NCBI GenBank assembly: GCA_934098735.1
Contig: CAKOOS010000001.1
Location: 62,001 to 126,000, forward strand
From: an uncultured Bacilli bacterium
GTDB taxonomy: Bacteria > Bacillota_I > Bacilli_A > RF39 > UBA660
Reading direction: 5' to 3'
DNA: 64,000 nt
Shown here: positions 53,679 through 62,259 of the stretch, in pieces
Numbering within the stretch: position 1 is the stretch's first letter
How the letters are laid out: every line of letters starts with the position of its first letter
Program-made: the position numbers and the translations under genes
The notes under the pieces: generated by a model
Database searches by the model: none
Seen by the model: only the letters and a program-made list of their open reading frames with translations
Told to the model about the DNA's origin: nothing

Positions 53679-54890
53679 ACCAATTGGAGCAATATTTAAG
53701 TCTGTTCCCATTGATTTTAAAACACCACAATATTTATCATAAAGTCTCTGATAATCTTGCAAATATGTATTATCTGTCATTTTAGAAAAAGGTATAACTG
53801 TGTGATTAGAGTGAACTGCTGTTGTTATAGGATTACCTGTATATTTAGTGAAAATTAATTCTCCACCCAGGTTATCATAAGTAATAGTTGTTTCTTTATT
53901 TGCTTTTACAGTTTTAGTTATATCGAGTGTAGCCATGAAACCAATAAGTTTATTATAATCACCATTGCCATATTGATTAGATATAAAGTTTCCAAGAGAG
54001 TACATAACAATAGTATTTCCAACTTTAGTTATAGGTTGTAATATATGTGGATGGTTGCCAATTATTATATCTACGCCAAGGCTTGATAAATATTCAGCAA
54101 TTTCTTTTTGTTCTTCATTTGGACTATCTTGATATTCAATTCCCCAGTGCATGGCTACTATTAAAACATCAACTTTATCACGAACTGCTTCAATATCTTT
54201 TTTTACTTGTTCTTTATTATATATATTTAATAAATATTCTTTTCCACTAGGAACATTTAAACCATTTGTAATAGTTGTGTAAGATAGCATTGTGTAAGTT
54301 ATGTTATTTTTTTCTTTTATAATAAAATTATTTCGCATTTCCATGCTATCACTCATGCCATTATATAAAACATTAGTATTTTTAAAATATTTAACTGTAT
54401 TTAATATTCCTTTTTCACCTTTATCTAAAGAGTGATTTGATGCTAAAGATACAGTATTAAAGCCAATATTACGCATGGCATCTCCGAAAGCACTTGGAAC
54501 ATAAAACATTGGATATCCAGAATAAGCAATTGATGAATCTCCCATAGGTGTTTCTTGGTTATAATAGGCAATGTCATAATCTTTCACAATATCTGCTACA
54601 TTCTTTACTGCATCTGTAAAGTCATAACTTCCATCACTTTTAGCATAGCTTCTATAAATTACACTATGAATTAAGCCATCTCCAGTAGCTAATAATTTTA
54701 ATTTATATACTTCATCTTGATTTTTTCCTTTTTTATCATTCTTTGTAACATTATTGTTTGTTGTTTGTTTATCACTATTATTAAATAAATTTTTTCCTTT
54801 ATATATTCCAAAACCTAAAATAGATAAAAGAATAAGAAGGAAAAAAATTTTAAGAATATTTTTTTCAAATCTTTTTTTTCTTCTTTTCAT
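53667..54890 (-). CDS. CapA family (PgsA-like) anchored metallophosphatase-fold protein
   Basis: A 407-residue protein with an N-terminal helix (ILKIFFLLILLSILGFGIY) and a CapA-type domain: LLATGDGLIHS, YNQETPMG, VSLASNHSLDKGE, VAMHWGIEYQD and IGNHPHILQP. These are metal-binding positions of the calcineurin-like fold. In other Firmicutes CapA proteins take part in polyglutamate or capsule synthesis, but no capB/C genes are present here, so the substrate is uncertain. It follows the HIT gene closely (two bases). Confidence 0.87.
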   Translation of the reverse strand: MKRRKKRFEKNILKIFFLLILLSILGFGIYKGKNLFNNSDKQTTNNNVTKNDKKGKNQDEVYKLKLLATGDGLIHSVIYRSYAKSDGSYDFTDAVKNVADIVKDYDIAYYNQETPMGDSSIAYSGYPMFYVPSAFGDAMRNIGFNTVSLASNHSLDKGEKGILNTVKYFKNTNVLYNGMSDSMEMRNNFIIKEKNNITYTMLSYTTITNGLNVPSGKEYLLNIYNKEQVKKDIEAVRDKVDVLIVAMHWGIEYQDSPNEEQKEIAEYLSSLGVDIIIGNHPHILQPITKVGNTIVMYSLGNFISNQYGNGDYNKLIGFMATLDITKTVKANKETTITYDNLGGELIFTKYTGNPITTAVHSNHTVIPFSKMTDNTYLQDYQRLYDKYCGVLKSMGTDLNIAPIGSKA

Positions 54891-54892
54891 TT

Positions 54893-55267
54893 TTAATCCT
54901 TCATTAATATTTCATATACTTCTTCTTTTTTTAATTTATGAGAGTTTTCTCCGAAATTTGGAAGTAGGTGAAGATGCAAGTGTTTTATGGCTTGAGCATC
55001 TCCATAATTAATTAAAAAAGTTAAGGCTTTCTTATTCATTTTTTGCATTATTTTTTTAGCTTCAATTTTACCTCTTTCAGTAATTTTAGATAGCATATCA
55101 GCAGGTATTTCATAAATATCTTCATAATGTTTTTTAGGAATTACTAATGTATGGCCATCTGTGTTTGGATAAGCATCTAGAAACACCATTAAATCTTCAT
55201 CTTCATAAAGTATTAAGGCAGGTACCTTTTTTTGCGCAATTTTGCAAAATAAACAATCATCTTTCAT
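54893..55267 (-). CDS. HIT family protein
   Basis: A 124-residue histidine-triad nucleotide-binding hydrolase. The catalytic motif is HLHLHLLP, preceded by the zinc-type CLFCKI start and YPNTDGHTLVIPKKH. It probably hydrolyses adenosine phosphoramidates or similar. It is followed directly by the CapA-like gene and is divergent from cotE. Confidence 0.93.
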   Translation of the reverse strand: MKDDCLFCKIAQKKVPALILYEDEDLMVFLDAYPNTDGHTLVIPKKHYEDIYEIPADMLSKITERGKIEAKKIMQKMNKKALTFLINYGDAQAIKHLHLHLLPNFGENSHKLKKEEVYEILMKD

Positions 55268-55377
55268 TTTATCACCACTTAAAGTATATCAAATAGCTTG
55301 TACTTTTGTAAATGATAATAAGTTTTAGTATTCCTTTGGCAACTGTTTGCATATACTTAATTAGGAGCGTGATTAAT

Positions 55378-55917
55378 GTGTCTAGTTTTAAGGAAATAGT
55401 TACTAAAGCTGTAATTGGTAAAGCTAAGAAAACTAATAGTAATACTTTTACATTAAGTCCTGAGGAAATTCCTAATACAGTACTTGGATGTTGGGTTATA
55501 AATCATACTTTTAATGGTATAAAGGGTCATAATGGTAGTGTAATGGTAAATGGTACTTTTGATGTAAACGTATGGTATTCTTATGATTCAGATAAAAAAA
55601 CTGCAGTTACAACCAAAAAATTCAGTTACAGTGATAGTATGAATGTTCCACTTAAAGATGATACTAGTATGGATGGAGCTAGTGAAATAATTGTTAGATG
55701 TTTAAAACAACCTACTGTTTCAAATGTTTCAGTAGATGGATCAAATGTTAAACTTGATATTGAAAAAGAAATGGGTGTTGAAATTGTGGGAGATGCGAAA
55801 GTTAAAATAAGTGTAGAAGATGATTATGATGATTATGATGAAATAATTGATGATGAAGAAGCAGATGAAATTACAAGTGAAATTGATGATAATTATCTAG
55901 ATAATAAGGAAGAGTAA
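55378..55917 (+). CDS. cotE: Spore coat morphogenetic protein CotE
   Basis: A 179-residue CotE, which directs outer coat assembly in the mother cell. SSFKEIVTKAVIGKAKK, then LSPEEIPNTVLGCWVINHTF and FDVNVWYSYDSDKKT align with Bacillus CotE, and the acidic tail (DDYDDYDEIIDDEEADE) is typical. A GTG start at 55378 is preferred, giving the family's short N-terminus; AGGAG lies ten bases before it. It is not next to mutS here. The next gene converges two bases after the stop. Confidence 0.92.
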   Translation: MSSFKEIVTKAVIGKAKKTNSNTFTLSPEEIPNTVLGCWVINHTFNGIKGHNGSVMVNGTFDVNVWYSYDSDKKTAVTTKKFSYSDSMNVPLKDDTSMDGASEIIVRCLKQPTVSNVSVDGSNVKLDIEKEMGVEIVGDAKVKISVEDDYDDYDEIIDDEEADEITSEIDDNYLDNKEE

Positions 55918-55919
55918 TA

Positions 55920-57611
55920 CTATTCTTTTACTAAAGGATTAAAATTACTTATTGCATTAAGTAGTTTAGGATGTTTAATTACAAAATGAATTTGAGGATT
56001 TTTACTTTTTGTTATTAAACATAGTTTGTTTTCAATAATAGTTATAGTAATATTATTAAAAATTTTATTTGGCAATAATATTATTTTATAATTATTATTT
56101 TTTTGAGCAAATACTTCATATTCTTTTAAGATTTTTTTCATTTCTTCATAATTAATATTTACTTTATAATTATTAATTAATAATAGTTCTGTTTCGTCTT
56201 TGTTTATGCTGTGGATATTATCTATTATTTCATTATCATTTAAAAGCTTTAAAATTTTTTGACTTTCTTCATTTTTTATTTTTAAAATTTTATTAATATC
56301 ATTTGTTAAATTATTTCTTTTTAAAATAGAAGCTAGTAGTTCATCACTTATAAAAAAGATTGGAAATGATGATAAAATTCTTGTTCGTTTTCCTTTTAAA
56401 GTTTCCATATTTTTTTTAAAGTTAGTAAATTCTTTTAATTTATCATGAGTATATATTTGCATTAATGGAGTTGCTTTTTTTAATAGTAATTTTGCTTTTT
56501 CCTCATAGTAATTTATCTCTTTTTCTTTGTTTGATAGATGATATTTACCTTTGGAATGAAAGCCATTTATACATTCACCACTTAGAGATAAAGAACCAGA
56601 TACATAAGTAAAATGGTGATAAATATTTGTTTTATTATCTTTAAAATAAAATGGTGATATTTGACCTGTCATATATATAGGAATCCAACTTTCTAATCCT
56701 AGCATCATTTCATCAAAAGGTCGATCTAAATTATGAATGATATTTAAATGTAATCCTTTTTTTAAACACATAGCAATTGCAAACATCCATTTTTTTCCAA
56801 AATCTATGTCTTTTGCCATATCACTCATTGGCATATCGCTACACATAAAGACGTCTTTGGTAGATTTTGATAAAACTGTTCCTTTAAAAAAATCTAGTTC
56901 ACCTTGTTTCATTTCTTCAAGTCCATAATATGTTTTACTTTTAGTTATATAAAAAGGTAGGTTAGGTACCTTAAGTTTGTCAAATTTGATTATTTTAATG
57001 TAATCATCTAGATTAAATTGATCTAAGTTTGTAAGAAAGTTTTTGATATTATAATTATTTTGAGTATTATCATTATTTATAAGCCAGTTTTTAATTTGTT
57101 CAGATAATGGTTTATTTTCGTTATATTTAATTAATTTTTTAATTTTTTTTAAATCATCTTTCTGAGTAAATTTATCTTTGATATAACAAGCTATTTTTTT
57201 GGCTAATTCATTTGGCTCAGTAGGCCTTGTTTTTCCATGTCTTATTCTTGATAGATGAGATGCATCAAAAGAGGTGTATTTTGCCATATCATTTAAGTTT
57301 ATTTTTAATTCTATAATAATTTCATTAAAGTTTTGACTAAAATTTTGATAATTAAAAGAATCTTTCTTTTTTATACTTTCAATTAAATTTGATTTTATTT
57401 CTTCGATGGTATAGTTAAGTTTTTTATTTATACTTAAATCATAAATTCCTTTGCTTAGTTTTTCTATTTGATTACTATTTAAATCTGGAACTCTATCACC
57501 ACTTCGATATCTACTTAAAACAGAAGGAGAAACATTACAATAATCTGCTAATGTATTTGCTTTACAGTCAAGTTCTTTTATATATTTTTCTAAAACATCT
57601 TTAAATTGCAT
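55920..57611 (-). CDS. Large regulator with two HTH domains, unknown C-terminal region
   Basis: A 563-residue protein. Residues 15-40 form one Cro/C1-type HTH (LADYCNVSPSVLSRYRSGDRVPD) and about 105-130 a second (MAKYTSFDASHLSRIRHGKTRPTE). The remaining 400 residues hold no family I can name; they include YYGLEEMKQGELDFFKGTVL and NIIHNLDRPFDEMMLGLESWIPIYMTG. The length and twin HTHs suggest a sensor-regulator. It is divergent from two anchored proteins (57730, 58808) across a region with paired GCATTAT repeats. A minus promoter (TTGTTT, 17, TATAAT) precedes it. Confidence 0.7.
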   Translation of the reverse strand: MQFKDVLEKYIKELDCKANTLADYCNVSPSVLSRYRSGDRVPDLNSNQIEKLSKGIYDLSINKKLNYTIEEIKSNLIESIKKKDSFNYQNFSQNFNEIIIELKINLNDMAKYTSFDASHLSRIRHGKTRPTEPNELAKKIACYIKDKFTQKDDLKKIKKLIKYNENKPLSEQIKNWLINNDNTQNNYNIKNFLTNLDQFNLDDYIKIIKFDKLKVPNLPFYITKSKTYYGLEEMKQGELDFFKGTVLSKSTKDVFMCSDMPMSDMAKDIDFGKKWMFAIAMCLKKGLHLNIIHNLDRPFDEMMLGLESWIPIYMTGQISPFYFKDNKTNIYHHFTYVSGSLSLSGECINGFHSKGKYHLSNKEKEINYYEEKAKLLLKKATPLMQIYTHDKLKEFTNFKKNMETLKGKRTRILSSFPIFFISDELLASILKRNNLTNDINKILKIKNEESQKILKLLNDNEIIDNIHSINKDETELLLINNYKVNINYEEMKKILKEYEVFAQKNNNYKIILLPNKIFNNITITIIENKLCLITKSKNPQIHFVIKHPKLLNAISNFNPLVKE

Positions 57612-57628
57612 AATCTATCACCTTAAAC

Positions 57629-57667
57629 GCATTATAACTAATGTTGTCAGCAAAAACAATGCATTAT
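57629..57667 (+). repeat. Direct GCATTAT repeats in the divergent promoter region
   Basis: GCATTAT at 57629-57635 and 57661-57667, 32 bases apart (three helical turns), between the large regulator and 57730. Candidate operator half-sites. Confidence 0.45.
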
Positions 57668-57679
57668 GTGGCAATTTTC

Positions 57680-57708
57680 TTGTCATTAATTTTTATTTTA
57701 ATTATAAT
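57680..57708 (+). promoter_or_regulatory. Promoter of the 57730 gene
   Basis: TTGTCA (57680-57685), 17-base spacer, TATAAT (57703-57708). Confidence 0.75.
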
Positions 57709-57729
57709 AAAATGGAAAGTAGGTAGAAA

Positions 57730-58800
57730 ATGAAAGATAAAAAGAAGATTATAATAATAATTTGCTGCACATTAGTTATAGTAATAGCTGTAGTAACTGG
57801 AATAATCTTATCCAAAAATAGAGTAGATAACGATGAAATTAAAACTAATGTAGGAAATGTAAAAATAGTAAAAAATGCTGTTAGTCAGATTACAATGGAA
57901 AATTATTCCGATACAAATTTTAATATAAAAATACCTAAAGGCTGGAAAGTTGAAACAATTGGTGATTATATTCATTATACAATTAAAGTTTATAATCCGG
58001 AAAATCCAACTTATCAATTTTTTATTAATTTGAAAACAGAAGGATATAATAAATCTCAAGAAGCTAAAAATTGGCAACAAAAATATTATCCAAATAATGT
58101 ATTTGCTAAGACTGCTGTTATTGAGGATAAATCTACGGAAGGATTTTATAAAATATTTAATGAACAAGGTGCTTTAAATAATACGGCTTTATTTACATTT
58201 CCAACTCTTACAGATTTTACTGTTATTGAAAATTTAGGTAAAGATTCACTTGGAGGAGATATTTTAAGAGCTTCATTTAAAGATGAAAATGGTAAAGATG
58301 CTGAAGGTTTATTTACTGCTTATGTCTATGATGCAGGGCCTTATTATGTTTATGAAAATATAATATCTGGAAAGCAAATTGATATTTATTTTTTAAGTGT
58401 TTATGATGCTATATTTTATACTGCTCCGAAAGATGATTTTGTTGATTGGGAAGGGGTACTTAATGAAATAGCTTCATCACTAGAATTTACAGATTCTTTT
58501 ATGGATGGTTTTAATAAAGAACAAGATGCGGTAATGAAAAATTTTCAAAATATAAGAAAAGTTTGCAACGAGATTACTGATGGTATTATGGATTCTTGGG
58601 AAAAAAGAAGTGCCTCTTATGATATTATGAGTCAAAAACAAAGTGATGCTACTTTAGGCTATGAAAGAGTGTACGATACTGAAACAAATGAAATTTATAA
58701 AGCTTATAATGGTTTTACGGATGATTATGATGGAGAAAGATATAAAGCTATAACTGATGATATGTATACAAAGAAAACTAATGGATATATTGAAAAATAG
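57730..58800 (+). CDS. Membrane-anchored extracellular protein, unknown (cluster gene 1)
   Basis: A 356-residue protein with one N-terminal helix (IIIIICCTLVIVIAVVTGIIL). The extracytoplasmic region has a beta-rich part (IKIPKGWKVETIGD) and a helical C-terminal module (SDATLGYERVYDTETNEIYKA, DDYDGERYKAITDDMYT). I recall similar C-terminal modules in gut Clostridia proteins of unknown function, but this is memory, not a search. It starts an apparent operon with 58808 and is divergent from the two-HTH regulator. Confidence 0.72.
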   Translation: MKDKKKIIIIICCTLVIVIAVVTGIILSKNRVDNDEIKTNVGNVKIVKNAVSQITMENYSDTNFNIKIPKGWKVETIGDYIHYTIKVYNPENPTYQFFINLKTEGYNKSQEAKNWQQKYYPNNVFAKTAVIEDKSTEGFYKIFNEQGALNNTALFTFPTLTDFTVIENLGKDSLGGDILRASFKDENGKDAEGLFTAYVYDAGPYYVYENIISGKQIDIYFLSVYDAIFYTAPKDDFVDWEGVLNEIASSLEFTDSFMDGFNKEQDAVMKNFQNIRKVCNEITDGIMDSWEKRSASYDIMSQKQSDATLGYERVYDTETNEIYKAYNGFTDDYDGERYKAITDDMYTKKTNGYIEK

Positions 58801-58807
58801 GTAAAAT

Positions 58808-59746
58808 ATGAAAAATAAAAAAATTATATTTGTAATTGTTTTTGTAATTGTTTTATTAATTATTGGTGGAATAGTAATATTTACTAAGAAAACAAAAAAT
58901 GAAGCTTTTAAAAAGAATGATAAAGTTATGACATTAATAGAAGAAGCTGCCAATAATAGTGGTAAAAGTTGTTCAGAATATAAAAAATTTGAGGGCGGAG
59001 AAGTATTAAATCAAGATACATATTTTAATGAATATACATTTATAAGTAATAATAAAGCTTATATATTTGATCCCAAAAAGCTTAAAAGTGAAGAGTTAAG
59101 CTATAAAAAAGTTTTTGATATTCCTGAAGAACTACAAGTAATTAATATTGGTATTCCTTTTGGAGCAGATATTCATTTTATAACAAGTGATGATGGGTAT
59201 TATTCAGTTGAAGATACTAACTTAGATAATAAAGTAGAGGATAGTTTTAATATGTTTGTAAATGCAAAATATGAACTTCAAAAATTTTATGATTCATACA
59301 CTTTAGAAACTTATGGAGAAAAATTAGATTATGATTTAATCTTTAATTTACATATAGTTAAAGATAATATTATATATAAACTTACTATTCCTTTTGAAAG
59401 CTTTTATGATAAAAAGTTTTATCCTTTTACAAAAACAAAGGTAAGTGGAAATTACGAAGGTGAAAAAATATTAAATGTTTACAATGATAGAATCATTAGA
59501 ACAGATAAAGGATTTTATGAAATAGTTGATTATTATAAAGATGGAGAAAAAATAACAACTACATTAAAGATGAAAATGTTATCAAAATATTATGATGATG
59601 TTTTAACATTTACTTATGAATATGTAATACTTAAAGATTATACTTTAATTCCTATTAAAGATACATTTGTAAATAGAGATAAAAAGTATGTTGAATATAA
59701 TTATAAAGATTGCTTTGAAACAGAACTTAAGAGTTTTATAGAATAA
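58808..59746 (+). CDS. Membrane-anchored extracellular protein, unknown (cluster gene 2)
   Basis: A 312-residue protein with one N-terminal helix (IIFVIVFVIVLLIIGGIVIF) and a soluble exported domain of mixed structure with one Cys near each end. No conserved family motif is recognised. It starts seven bases after the end of 57730, in the same operon, so the two may work together at the cell surface. A terminator overlaps its stop. Confidence 0.72.
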   Translation: MKNKKIIFVIVFVIVLLIIGGIVIFTKKTKNEAFKKNDKVMTLIEEAANNSGKSCSEYKKFEGGEVLNQDTYFNEYTFISNNKAYIFDPKKLKSEELSYKKVFDIPEELQVINIGIPFGADIHFITSDDGYYSVEDTNLDNKVEDSFNMFVNAKYELQKFYDSYTLETYGEKLDYDLIFNLHIVKDNIIYKLTIPFESFYDKKFYPFTKTKVSGNYEGEKILNVYNDRIIRTDKGFYEIVDYYKDGEKITTTLKMKMLSKYYDDVLTFTYEYVILKDYTLIPIKDTFVNRDKKYVEYNYKDCFETELKSFIE

Positions 59747-59772
59747 TCGTAATATTTTATGATTATTTTTTT
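59742..59772 (+). terminator. Terminator after the 58808 gene
   Basis: AATAATC / GATTATT stem and T-run, overlapping the stop codon. Confidence 0.65.
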
Positions 59773-59889
59773 ATGTTCATTATTTGCTATGATATATAGT
59801 ATTTGTTATAATAATCATAGATGGGTAAAAATTTGAGTTATAAAAAGAAATAGGAATGTTAACTAAGAATAATTTTAAAAGAGGTAAAA

Positions 59890-60576
59890 ATGAATCAGGA
59901 AAAAATAGGAAAATTAATTAAAAAAATACGAATAGAAAGTAAATTAAGTCAGAAGGAATTTGCCAGTAAATATGGAGTTACTTTTCAAGCTGTATCTAAA
60001 TGGGAAAATGGCAAAAATATTCCTGATATAAGTATATTAAAAGAAATATGTAATGATTATAATTTAAAAATTGATGATTTTCTTGATGCTAAACCTAAAA
60101 AGCTTAAGAAGAACATTGTAGTTATTATTGCTATTTTATTATTTTTATTGTTGGGAATTTTGTTATGTCTTATTAAACATCATGATGATTTTGAATTTAA
60201 AACTCTCACTCCGGCTTGTGAAGATTTTGATTTATATGGAAGTGTTGCTTATAATAAAAATAAATCTAGTATATATATTAATAATATAACTTATTGTGGA
60301 GATAAGATTTTATCTAAATATAAAAAAATTAGTTGTACATTATTTGAAAAGGAGGGTAATACCATAAAAGAGATTAATACCTATTATTATGATAATGATA
60401 AAGAAATTAAAATTGATGAGTTCTTAAAAGATATATCATTTAATATAGATGATTATGAATCAAAGTGTAAAAGTTTTAAAAATGGTAGTCTTTATTTAGA
60501 AATTAGAGCAGTTACTGTTGATGATAAAGTTGATATACATAAAATACCTTTAGTCTTAAAGGATAATTGCAAATGA
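59890..60576 (+). CDS. XRE-family regulator with one membrane helix
   Basis: A 228-residue protein. Residues 1-60 are a Cro/C1 HTH (LSQKEFASKYGVTFQAVSKWENGKNIPDI). A helix at about 75-97 (NIVVIIAILLFLLLGILLC) is followed by an extracellular domain with several Cys. Its HTH is close to that of the 24715 protein. The 3' end overlaps the DUF1848 gene by four bases (ATGA), so the two are co-expressed. Confidence 0.82.
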   Translation: MNQEKIGKLIKKIRIESKLSQKEFASKYGVTFQAVSKWENGKNIPDISILKEICNDYNLKIDDFLDAKPKKLKKNIVVIIAILLFLLLGILLCLIKHHDDFEFKTLTPACEDFDLYGSVAYNKNKSSIYINNITYCGDKILSKYKKISCTLFEKEGNTIKEINTYYYDNDKEIKIDEFLKDISFNIDDYESKCKSFKNGSLYLEIRAVTVDDKVDIHKIPLVLKDNCK

Positions 60577-61451
60577 TACTTAATGTAAGTGGTAGAACAG
60601 ATATAATAAATTATTATACACCCTGGTTTTTAAAAAGATTAGAAGAAGGATTTATTGATGTTAGAAATCCTTTTTATAATAAAATGGTAAGTAGAATTTA
60701 TTTAAAAGATGTTGATGCCTTTGTTTTTTGTACTAAAAATCCAATGCCAATTATACCTTATTTATCTCAAATTAAAAAACCTATTATATTTCAAGTTACA
60801 ATAACTCCGTATAAAGAAGATATTGAAGTAAATGTTAAAGATAAAAAAGCAATAATAAATAGTTTAGATCAAATTAAAGATATTGTTGGTATAGAAAATT
60901 TATATGTAAGATATGATCCAATATTTTTAAATCATAAATATACTTTAGAATATCATGTAAAAGCTTTTGAGAAACTTTGTTTCTTGTTAAAAGGAAAATG
61001 TAAACACATAATTATATCTTTTTTAGATAATTACCAAAATGTTCAAAAAAATATTACTTATTTAAGTATTCAAAATTTTGATCGAGAAAGTTTAGAGAAA
61101 TTAGGAAAAGAATTTGGTAAAATAGCTGGTCAAAATAATATAACAATTCAAACCTGTTGTGAAAATGTTGACTTTACCAAGTATGGGTTTATAAAAAATG
61201 ATTGTGTATCTAGAGAATATATGTTTAAATTAACCGGTAAAAAATTTTCTAAATGGAAAGAGAGAAATTGTAATTGTGCGGCAATGGTGGATATTGGGGC
61301 TTATAATACTTGTCTAAATTTTTGTAAATATTGCTATGCTAATTATGATGAATCAAAAGTGAAAATTAATATAAAGAATCATGATATAAATTCTAGTTTA
61401 CTTATTGGACATTTACAGAAAGATGATATTATAAAGGTTAGAAATAAGTAA
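60573..61451 (+). CDS. DUF1848 family protein (iron-sulfur-like Cys motifs)
   Basis: A 292-residue protein of the DUF1848 family. The start MILNVSGRTDIINYYTPWF and VFCTKNPMPIIPYL are typical, and the C-terminal end has CNCAAMVDIGAYNTC followed by CKYCYANY, a cluster of cysteines suggesting a metal or Fe-S site, as in radical SAM relatives. The biochemical role is unknown. It overlaps the XRE regulator upstream by four bases. Confidence 0.85.
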   Translation: MILNVSGRTDIINYYTPWFLKRLEEGFIDVRNPFYNKMVSRIYLKDVDAFVFCTKNPMPIIPYLSQIKKPIIFQVTITPYKEDIEVNVKDKKAIINSLDQIKDIVGIENLYVRYDPIFLNHKYTLEYHVKAFEKLCFLLKGKCKHIIISFLDNYQNVQKNITYLSIQNFDRESLEKLGKEFGKIAGQNNITIQTCCENVDFTKYGFIKNDCVSREYMFKLTGKKFSKWKERNCNCAAMVDIGAYNTCLNFCKYCYANYDESKVKINIKNHDINSSLLIGHLQKDDIIKVRNK

Positions 61452-61453
61452 AA

Positions 61454-61480
61454 AGACTAGTAAACTAGTTTTTTTTTTGA
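61454..61480 (+). terminator. Terminator after the DUF1848 gene
   Basis: ACTAGT / ACTAGT-type stem (AAAGACTAGTAAACTAGTTT) followed by a long T-run. Confidence 0.7.
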
Positions 61481-61511
61481 TAAAATTGTTATAGAAGGTA
61501 TGGTGATAATA

Positions 61512-62249
61512 ATGTTTTTAGGTGAAAATCCTATACATATAGAAGTGGAAAATAAAAGTGACATAGCAGACTTAGTTTTAATGCCTGGAGATCCTTTAAG
61601 AGCAAAATATATAGCAGAAAATTTTTTGGAAGATCCTAAATTAGTTACAAGTGTTAGAAATATGCTTGGTTTTACTGGATATTATAAAGGAAAAAGAATT
61701 ACTGTCATGGGAAGTGGTATGGGTATGCCTAGCATGGGAATATATTCTTTTGAGTTATTTCATTTTTTTGATGTCCAAAAAATTATTCGTATAGGCACAT
61801 GTGGTGCAGTAAGTCCAAAAGCTCAAATTAATGATATGCTTTTAAGTGAAAGTGTTTATAGTGAATCAAACTTTGCTTACACATTTAATAATTATGATAA
61901 ACATGTTGTTTTGGCAGATTCAAAATTAAATAGTGATGTAGTTTTAGCAAGTGAAGAATTAGGATTAAATGATAAATTACATGTAGGAATGCTTACTACG
62001 ATGGATGTTTTTGGGCCTTACATTGATTTTGAACGTGTACTTGATAGAATTCCTAAAGAATATGATGTTTTAGGAGAAGAAATGGAAGCTTTTGGTCTTA
62101 TTCATATAGCTAATAGTATGAATAAAAAAGCAACAGCGATTGCTACAGTTGTTGATTCAAAGTTTAGTGATGTAGTTTTAACTATTGAAGAAAGACAAAC
62201 ATCTTTAAACAATATGATAAAATTAGCTTTGGAAGCAATTATAAAATAG
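61512..62249 (+). CDS. deoD: Purine nucleoside phosphorylase, DeoD type
   Basis: A 245-residue hexameric-type purine nucleoside phosphorylase of nucleoside salvage. It has LMPGDPLRAKYIAENFL, the phosphate site GSGMGMPSMGIYS, IRIGTCGAV, and the substrate site EEMEAFGLI with the catalytic Asp in VVDSKF. ATG 61512 is preferred, with GGTGAT before it; an in-frame ATG at 61500 is also possible. It is followed by the phosphohexomutase gene after ten bases, so a carbohydrate/nucleoside operon is likely. Confidence 0.95.
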   Translation: MFLGENPIHIEVENKSDIADLVLMPGDPLRAKYIAENFLEDPKLVTSVRNMLGFTGYYKGKRITVMGSGMGMPSMGIYSFELFHFFDVQKIIRIGTCGAVSPKAQINDMLLSESVYSESNFAYTFNNYDKHVVLADSKLNSDVVLASEELGLNDKLHVGMLTTMDVFGPYIDFERVLDRIPKEYDVLGEEMEAFGLIHIANSMNKKATAIATVVDSKFSDVVLTIEERQTSLNNMIKLALEAIIK

Positions 62250-62259
62250 AGGTGATTTG

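Noticed and set aside
55350..55357. CATATACT as a SigE -10 box for cotE
   Set aside because: The -35 match is poor at 17-base spacing, and the start would fall inside the ribosome binding site.
57808..58167. Ile/Phe-rich open frame opposite the anchored protein at 57730
   Set aside because: A by-product of AT-rich coding sequence read backwards; no start signal.
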